A stretch of 64,000 bases of DNA from Actinomadura oligospora ATCC 43269 (GTDB lineage: Bacteria > Actinomycetota > Actinomycetes > Streptosporangiales > Streptosporangiaceae), in NCBI RefSeq assembly GCF_000518265.1, contig NZ_KI912410.1:972774-1036773 (forward strand). Reading direction: 5' to 3'. The notes beneath the pieces are model-generated. The model was not told where the DNA came from. It did no database searches and worked only from the letters and a program-made list of their open reading frames with translations. Below are positions 59,276-64,000 of this stretch, piece after piece. The first letter of the stretch is position 1, and each line of letters starts with the position of its first letter. A program made the translations under genes and the position numbers.

Positions 59276-59291
59276 CGTGCGGGGCCAAATG
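59276..59291. promoter_or_regulatory. Cluster operator, site f (permease side)
   Basis: On the complement the site reads CATTTGGCCCCGCACG, matching sites c and d in the TTTGG half and CCG core. It is 35 bp from site e and 115 bp upstream of the permease ATG. Confidence 0.55.
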
Positions 59292-59405
59292 ACCCTTTTC
59301 GTCCTGCATGTCGGGCAGTGGCGGGTGATCCGCGCCCTGTCCTCCGACGAACCCCGCCGGGCGAACCTCCCGCGCGAACTCTCCGCGCCCAGCCTGGAGC
59401 CGCCG

Positions 59406-60851
59406 ATGGCGATCTCAGATGTCGCATCCCCCCTGTCCGCTCCCGCCGACCAGCCCGGCCGCCGCATCGGCGTGCCCGGCATCGTGTTCTTCGTCGTCTC
59501 CGCGTCCGCGCCCCTGACCGTCGCGGCGGGCGGCCTGCCCACCTCGTTCGCGGTCTCGCGGACGCTCGGCATCCCGGCCCTCTATGTGGTGCTCGGGGTC
59601 CTGCTCATCGTCTTCACCGGCGGATACGCGGCGATGAGCCGCTCGATCGCCAACGCCGGGGCCTTCTACGCCTACGTCACCCACGGCCTCGGACGCGTCG
59701 CCGGGGTCGGGACGGCGTTCGTCGCGCTGCTGTCGTACAACACCATGCAGGTCGGCCTGTACGGCATCTTCGGCTTCACCACGGCCGACCTGCTGAAGAG
59801 CAGGCTCGGCTGGGACCTTCCCTGGTGGGCCGTCGCGCTCGCCGGGGTCGCGGTCGTGGCCGTCCTCGGGTTCCGCCGGATCGACCTGAACGCGCGGGTC
59901 CTCGGCGTCCTGCTCGCGGTCGAGTTCCTGACCGTCCTGGTGTTCGACATCGCCCAGTTCGGCGGCGCGCCGGACGGCGTGTCGGCCGGGCCGCTCGGCT
60001 GGGACGCCGTCCGGACGGGCGCGACCGGCGCGGCGATGGTCGCCGCGATGGCCAGCTTCATGGGCTTCGAGGCCGCCGCGATCTACGCCGAGGAGTGCCG
60101 CGACCCGCGCCGGACGGTCGCCCGCGCGACCTACATCGCCGTCGCGGTCATCGCCGGGTTCTACGCGTTCACCGCGTGGGCCATGACGATCGGCGCGGGC
60201 CCGAGCCAGATCATCGAGCGGTCCGGGAAAGAGGGCCCGGGGATGGTCTGGGGCCTCGCGACCCAGCACGTCAACAGGGCGTTCTCCGACACGGCCCAGT
60301 TCTTCCTGGTCACGAGCCTGTTCGCGGCGCTGCTGTCGTTCCACAACGCGGTCGCGCGGTACTTCTACTCGCTCGGCCGGGACGGCGTGCTCCCCGGCCC
60401 GCTCGCCCGGACGCACGCCCGGCACCGGTCCCCGCACATCGGGTCGGCGACGCAGACCGTCCTCGCGGTCGTCGTGGTCGTCGCGTTCGCGGCGTCCGGC
60501 AAGGACCCGGTGCTGACGCTGTTCAACTGGCTCACCAACCTTGGTGCGCTCGGCGTGATGCTGCTGCTCGCGCTGACCTCGGCCGCCGTCGTCGCGTACT
60601 TCCTCAGGGACGCGCGGAACGAGAACCTGTGGAACCGCCTGGTCGCGCCCGCCCTCGCCGGGCTCGGCCTGGCCGCGCTGTTCGTCGTCTGCCTGCGGAA
60701 CTTCGACGCGCTGCTCGGCGCGGACAAGGACTCGCCGCTGGTCTGGGTCCTGCCCGGCATGATCTTCGTGTCCGGGCTGGTGGGCGTGGTGTTCGCGCTC
60801 GTCCTGCGCGCCACGCGGCCCGAGGTCTACGAACGCATCGGCCGAGGCTGA
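59406..60851 (+). CDS. APC-family amino acid/amine permease
   Basis: The 481-residue transporter has about 12 hydrophobic segments. The first helix region IVFFVVSASAPLTVAAGGLP and the TM6 mark FMGFEAAAIYAEECRDPRRT are APC-superfamily hallmarks. It most resembles actinobacterial amino acid/polyamine permeases and would import the cluster's amine or amino acid. It is divergent from marR, with sites e and f between them, and ends at a strong bidirectional terminator. Confidence 0.9.
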   Translation: MAISDVASPLSAPADQPGRRIGVPGIVFFVVSASAPLTVAAGGLPTSFAVSRTLGIPALYVVLGVLLIVFTGGYAAMSRSIANAGAFYAYVTHGLGRVAGVGTAFVALLSYNTMQVGLYGIFGFTTADLLKSRLGWDLPWWAVALAGVAVVAVLGFRRIDLNARVLGVLLAVEFLTVLVFDIAQFGGAPDGVSAGPLGWDAVRTGATGAAMVAAMASFMGFEAAAIYAEECRDPRRTVARATYIAVAVIAGFYAFTAWAMTIGAGPSQIIERSGKEGPGMVWGLATQHVNRAFSDTAQFFLVTSLFAALLSFHNAVARYFYSLGRDGVLPGPLARTHARHRSPHIGSATQTVLAVVVVVAFAASGKDPVLTLFNWLTNLGALGVMLLLALTSAAVVAYFLRDARNENLWNRLVAPALAGLGLAALFVVCLRNFDALLGADKDSPLVWVLPGMIFVSGLVGVVFALVLRATRPEVYERIGRG

Positions 60852-60857
60852 CACGCG

Positions 60858-60897
60858 AGAAGCGGCGTGCCGGGGGAGGCCCCGGCACGCCGCTTCT
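60858..60897. terminator. Bidirectional terminator, permease / decarboxylase-like gene
   Basis: A perfect 18-bp stem (60858-60875 with 60880-60897) has a GAGG loop. It lies between convergent stops at 60851 and 60905. Confidence 0.9.
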
Positions 60898-60904
60898 GCT
60901 TGGC

Positions 60905-61690
60905 TCAGGCGAGCTTGCGGCCGCCGTTCCAGACGACGCCGACCTGCCGGTAGTACGCGCCGATGATCTCGTCGACCTCCAGGGACGCGAGCTCCTCGGT
61001 CGGGGCCTCGAAGAGCCGCAACTCGGCGTCCCCGCGCCACGCCTGGCCCGCCTCGAACGAGGACGCGCCGGACTCGACCAGCTCGTCCAGCGCGGGCGCG
61101 CCGCCGAGCTCGATGCTCGGCAGGAAGCGGTGGTGCGCCATCGGGTGGCCGTTCACGAACCCGTTGGTCTCGGACGGCTCGCGCAGCGTCACCACGGCCT
61201 CGGCGAGGCGGCGGTCGGCGGCGGCGAGGGTCGCGCCGAACCGTCCGCCCTCGGCGATGCGCGGCGCGGCCCCGCCGAACGGGTGCGGACGCGTCTGGTG
61301 GATCGAGCCGAGCTTCTTCGGGTAGCCCTGGTGCAGGCCGCGCGCGATGGCGAAGTCCTTGTCGACCCAGATGTAGACGCAGCGCGAGTACGTCCGTCCC
61401 TCGAAGGAGCAGCGGACGACGACGAAGCACTCCTTGTACTGCGCGCGCACGGGGTCGAGCAGTTCCTCGCCCGAGGACGAGCACGACTGCCAGTCCGCCC
61501 AGATCAGCGCGACCGCGCCCGGGTCCTCGTCCGCGAGGGACAGCGGTGCGGGCAGCAGCTCGGCCACGCGCGCCGGGTCCGTCCGGTACTCGATCGTGAG
61601 CAGGTCGCCGGAGTAGTGCCACGGCGGGCTCGGGATCAGCGACGACCTGCCCGTCGCGGTTCGGGGGTGCAGGAAGCCTCGCACGTCCAT
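60905..61690 (-). CDS. Acetoacetate decarboxylase-family protein
   Basis: The 261-residue protein has WHYSGDLLTIEYRTDPARVA, ALIWADWQSCSSSGEEL, the Schiff-base region HQGYPKKLGSIHQTRP with the candidate catalytic Lys, and RFLPSIELGG. ADC-family proteins decarboxylate or retro-aldol cleave beta-keto acids through a Lys imine. It has its own operator-controlled promoter (site c), which ties it to the cluster. It could act on a keto acid from ring cleavage; that is inference. AAGGAG precedes ATG 61690. Confidence 0.85.
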   Translation of the reverse strand: MDVRGFLHPRTATGRSSLIPSPPWHYSGDLLTIEYRTDPARVAELLPAPLSLADEDPGAVALIWADWQSCSSSGEELLDPVRAQYKECFVVVRCSFEGRTYSRCVYIWVDKDFAIARGLHQGYPKKLGSIHQTRPHPFGGAAPRIAEGGRFGATLAAADRRLAEAVVTLREPSETNGFVNGHPMAHHRFLPSIELGGAPALDELVESGASSFEAGQAWRGDAELRLFEAPTEELASLEVDEIIGAYYRQVGVVWNGGRKLA

Positions 61691-61708
61691 GCTGCTCCTT
61701 CGGATGTT

Positions 61709-61724
61709 CGTTTGGGTCCGTACG
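61709..61724. promoter_or_regulatory. Cluster operator, site c (decarboxylase-like promoter)
   Basis: CGTTTGGGTCCGTACG overlaps by 3 nt the -10 TAACGT read on the complement (61727-61722). TGGTCA 17 nt further upstream is a plausible -35. The geometry equals that of sites b and d. Confidence 0.7.
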
Positions 61725-61783
61725 TTATCGGCGGGTCCGGGACATGACCAGGGGCCGGGACCGATTCCGTTCGTCCGCGGGTC

Positions 61784-61825
61784 TTGTCAGCGCTTACTTC
61801 GCCTCATATGGTTTGGGCTCAAATG
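61784..61825 (+). promoter_or_regulatory. Promoter with cluster operator, site b (glutamylamine ligase)
   Basis: TTGTCA (61784-61789) and TATGGT (61807-61812) are 17 nt apart. The operator GGTTTGGGCTCAAATG (61810-61825) overlaps the last 3 nt of the -10. The GTG start is 26 bp further on. Confidence 0.75.
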
Positions 61826-61851
61826 ACCCCCCGTGCAGGGAGTGTTCGACG

Positions 61852-63255
61852 GTGAACAACCCACTCGACGCGGCCCGCGACCACGCCGCCGCGGGCCCGC
61901 AGGCGCACGCAGCCGACGCGGACGTCGCGTCCGTCGTGGAGCGGCTCGTCGCGGACGGGATCGACGTCGTCCGCGTCGCCTACCCCGACCTCATCGGCAC
62001 CGAGCGCGCCCGGGACGTCCTGGTCGAGCAGCTGCCCTCCGTGATGGAGCACGGCCTGGCGTTCTGCCGGGCGGTGTACCACACCACGCCGATGGGCGAC
62101 GTGGTCCCGGTCCCCGAGGGGATCGGCGCCGGGCTCCCCGACGTCCGGGTCGTCCCGGACCTCGCGACGCTCACCCCGGTCCCCTGGGAGCCGGGCGTCG
62201 CGCACTGCCTCGGCGAGGCGTACGAGCCGGAGGGCGAGGAGCTCTGCCCCGAGGGCCCGCGCGAGGTGCTCCGCCGCGTCACCGCCGCGCTCGGCGCGAC
62301 GGGCCTGACCGCCGTCGCCGGTCCCGAGCTGGAGTACTTCCTCTGCGAGCCCGACCCGCAGAGCCCCACCGGATGGCGCCGCTACGGCGACGCCCCGGGC
62401 AACGTCTACGTCGCCGGACGCAAGGGCGACCCCGACGGCCACCTGCTGTCCACGCTGCGCCTCCTGAAGAAGTACGGGATCGGCGCGACCATGGGCAACC
62501 ACGAGTTCTGCGGCGGCCAGTTCGAGATCAACCTGAACCACTCCGACGCCCTCGACGCCGCCGACCGCGCCTTCCGGTTCAAGTCCGCCGTCAAGGAGAT
62601 CGCCCGCCACGAGGGACGGCTCGCGACCTTCATGGCCAAGCCGTTCAACGACGAGGGCGGCTCCGGCTTCCACGTCCACCTGTCGGTCTGCGACGAGTCC
62701 GGGCGCAACGTCTTCGCGGACGAGACCGGCGAGCACGGCCTCTCCGACACCGCGCGGCACGCCATCGCGGGCGTCCTCACGCACGCGCCCGCCCTCGCCG
62801 CCCTGTTCAACCCGACGATCAACTCCTACAAGCGGTTCGGGCCGGACACGCTCGCGCCCTGGCTGATCGACTGGGGCCTGGACAACCGCAGCGCGATGGT
62901 GCGGATCCCGCCGGAGCGCGGCACCTCGACCCGCCTGGAGGTCCGCCTCGGCGACGCGACCGCCAACCCCTACCTCGGCATCGCGGGCCTGGTCGCCGCC
63001 GCGCACCTCGGCGTCCGCGACAAGCTCGAGTGCCCGGCGCCGCTGGAGGGCTACGGCTACGACGCCGAGCGCTCCCCGGTCCTGCCCGCGGGCCTCCCCG
63101 CCGCGCTCGACGCGCTGGAGGCCGACACCGACCTGACCACCGTGCTCGGCGAGGCGTTCGTCCGGGCGTTCCTGACCTACAAGCGCGACGAGGTGGAGCG
63201 CTTCCAGCGGTACGTCACCGACTGGGAGTTCCGCGAGTACGCCTACCACCTCTGA
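61852..63255 (+). CDS. Glutamine synthetase-like gamma-glutamylamine ligase (PuuA/GlnA3-4 type)
   Basis: The 467-residue enzyme has the GS catalytic motifs VAGPELEYFLCEPD, FEINLNHSDALDAADRAF, MAKPFNDEGGSGFHVHLSV, NPTINSYKRFGPDTLAPW and RIPPERGTSTRLEVRLGD. The housekeeping GlnA adenylylation tyrosine motif (N-L-Y-D-L-P) is absent, as in PuuA/GlnA3/GlnA4-type ligases that couple glutamate to amines with ATP. The cluster context supports an amine substrate. GTG 61852 is chosen; AGGGAG is 11 nt upstream. The P450 gene follows after 14 bp. Confidence 0.9.
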   Translation: MNNPLDAARDHAAAGPQAHAADADVASVVERLVADGIDVVRVAYPDLIGTERARDVLVEQLPSVMEHGLAFCRAVYHTTPMGDVVPVPEGIGAGLPDVRVVPDLATLTPVPWEPGVAHCLGEAYEPEGEELCPEGPREVLRRVTAALGATGLTAVAGPELEYFLCEPDPQSPTGWRRYGDAPGNVYVAGRKGDPDGHLLSTLRLLKKYGIGATMGNHEFCGGQFEINLNHSDALDAADRAFRFKSAVKEIARHEGRLATFMAKPFNDEGGSGFHVHLSVCDESGRNVFADETGEHGLSDTARHAIAGVLTHAPALAALFNPTINSYKRFGPDTLAPWLIDWGLDNRSAMVRIPPERGTSTRLEVRLGDATANPYLGIAGLVAAAHLGVRDKLECPAPLEGYGYDAERSPVLPAGLPAALDALEADTDLTTVLGEAFVRAFLTYKRDEVERFQRYVTDWEFREYAYHL

Positions 63256-63269
63256 GTAAGGAGCATCGT

Positions 63270-64000
63270 TTGAGCACCGCGACGTCCCTGGACCTCGCCG
63301 ACCCGGACCTGTTCCTGGACGGCGAGACCCCCTACCGGATCTTCGCCGACCTGCGCCGCACCGACCCCGTCCACTGGACGCCCGAGCACGACGGCGGCAG
63401 CGGCTTCTGGTCGGTGACCAAGCACGCCGACATCGTCCGGGTCGACCGCGACGCCGAGACCTTCACGTCCACGAAGTTCGTGAACCTGGAGGAGGTGGAC
63501 GAGCGGCAGGCGAGCATCCGGCGCTCGCTGCTGGAGACCGACGGGCCGCGCCACCACGCCCTGCGCCGCGTCCTCCAGCGCCAGTTCACCCCGCGCGCCG
63601 TCGCCGGGTACGAGACGTTCCTGCGCGGCCTCACCGCCCGGACGCTCGACCGCGCCCTCGCCAAGGGCACCTTCGACTTCGTCAAGGACGTCGCCGCCGA
63701 CTTCCCGATCAACGTGCTGGCCCGCATGATGGACGTCCCGGAGGACGACACCACCCGGCTCATCGAGTGGGGCAACCGGATCATCGCCAACCAGGACCCC
63801 GAGTACGCCGACGTCGTCATCCACAGCGCCGAGTCGGAGAAGTACAAGGACCTGCCGTTCCGCTCGCCCGCCGCCCTCGAGGTCTTCGAGTACGGCCGCG
63901 ACCTGGCCGCCAAGCGCCGCGGCGGTGACGGCGACGACCTGGTGTCGAAGCTGGTCAACGAGACCCCGATGGACGGTCAGCCGCTGTCCGGGCACGACTT
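63270..64000 (+). CDS. Cytochrome P450 (partial, runs off the right edge)
   Basis: A TTG start (63270) behind AAGGAG opens STATSLDLADPDLFLDGETP. The following FADLRRTDPVHWTPEHDGGS, FWSVTKHADIVRVDRDAETF and LLETDGPRHHALRRVLQRQF are standard P450 N-terminal elements (B-C helices, with a C-helix haem-binding His/Arg). It ends before the I-helix, so the haem Cys is not seen. The texture resembles CYP124/125/142-type actinobacterial P450s. It forms an operon with the glutamylamine ligase; the ferredoxin and reductase at 56.6-58.0 kb are its probable partners. Confidence 0.88.
   Translation, partial: MSTATSLDLADPDLFLDGETPYRIFADLRRTDPVHWTPEHDGGSGFWSVTKHADIVRVDRDAETFTSTKFVNLEEVDERQASIRRSLLETDGPRHHALRRVLQRQFTPRAVAGYETFLRGLTARTLDRALAKGTFDFVKDVAADFPINVLARMMDVPEDDTTRLIEWGNRIIANQDPEYADVVIHSAESEKYKDLPFRSPAALEVFEYGRDLAAKRRGGDGDDLVSKLVNETPMDGQPLSGHD

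Overview
The window is a chromosomal stretch of a very GC-rich, mycothiol-using actinomycete. It shows GTG/TTG starts, a mycothiol-nitroreductase-type protein, an S37 (PS-10) secreted peptidase, a GlbO truncated haemoglobin and a Nur-type nickel operator. The gene complement suggests Streptosporangiales, perhaps an Actinomadura relative, but the genus is a guess. I found no rRNA, tRNA, CRISPR array, insertion sequence or prophage.

Layout. 1-8.2 kb: a DHA2-type MFS exporter (cut by the left edge) divergent from a MarR regulator, a secreted S37 peptidase, a GH13 alpha-glucosidase, GlbO and an MscS channel. 8.2-16.5 kb: an XRE/TPR regulator translationally coupled to a GNAT acetyltransferase with a histidine-every-fifth-residue tail, a methyltransferase, prolyl oligopeptidase, and a secreted protein built of about 28 nine-residue Asn-Leu-x-Pro-Arg repeats. 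16.4-31 kb: an HNH nuclease behind a tiny coupled ORF, an FmdB zinc ribbon, DUF1330, a large subtilase, ilvD, a NERD protein, an amidase, malQ and several hypotheticals. 31-43 kb: pepN, a one-cysteine Rv2466c relative, a nickel transporter under an exact Nur box divergent from a CooC-like ATPase, rpiB, a truncated acyl-CoA-synthetase-like protein, and a SpoIIE/PP2C phosphatase facing a Ser/Thr kinase. 43-50 kb: a sensor kinase without a neighbouring response regulator, a fused acetyl-CoA carboxylase carboxyltransferase, a TetR-P450-ferredoxin unit and a luciferase-like oxidoreductase.

The most coherent system lies at 50.3-64 kb and continues past the right edge. It combines gamma-glutamylation functions (GlnA/PuuA-like ligase, PuuC-like aldehyde dehydrogenase, PuuD-like hydrolase, APC permease), a P450 with 3Fe-4S ferredoxin and ferredoxin reductase, and the homoprotocatechuate meta-cleavage enzymes HpaE, HpaD and HpaG. 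Six copies of one 16-bp imperfect palindrome (TTTGG half-site) sit at all five inspected promoter regions of the cluster, two of them beside the cluster's own MarR gene. In three promoters the last 3 nt of the -10 overlap the operator in the same geometry. I infer a MarR-controlled regulon for an arylalkylamine (tyramine- or dopamine-like): glutamylate the amine, oxidise it with the P450 in place of the missing PuuB, dehydrogenate the aldehyde, then open the catechol ring. The substrate and reaction order are inference.

Other recurring features are 15-22-bp degenerate tandem repeats in four intergenic regions, tandem duplications at two gene ends, and convergent gene pairs whose stop codons share a CTAG or lie in the arms of a hairpin.
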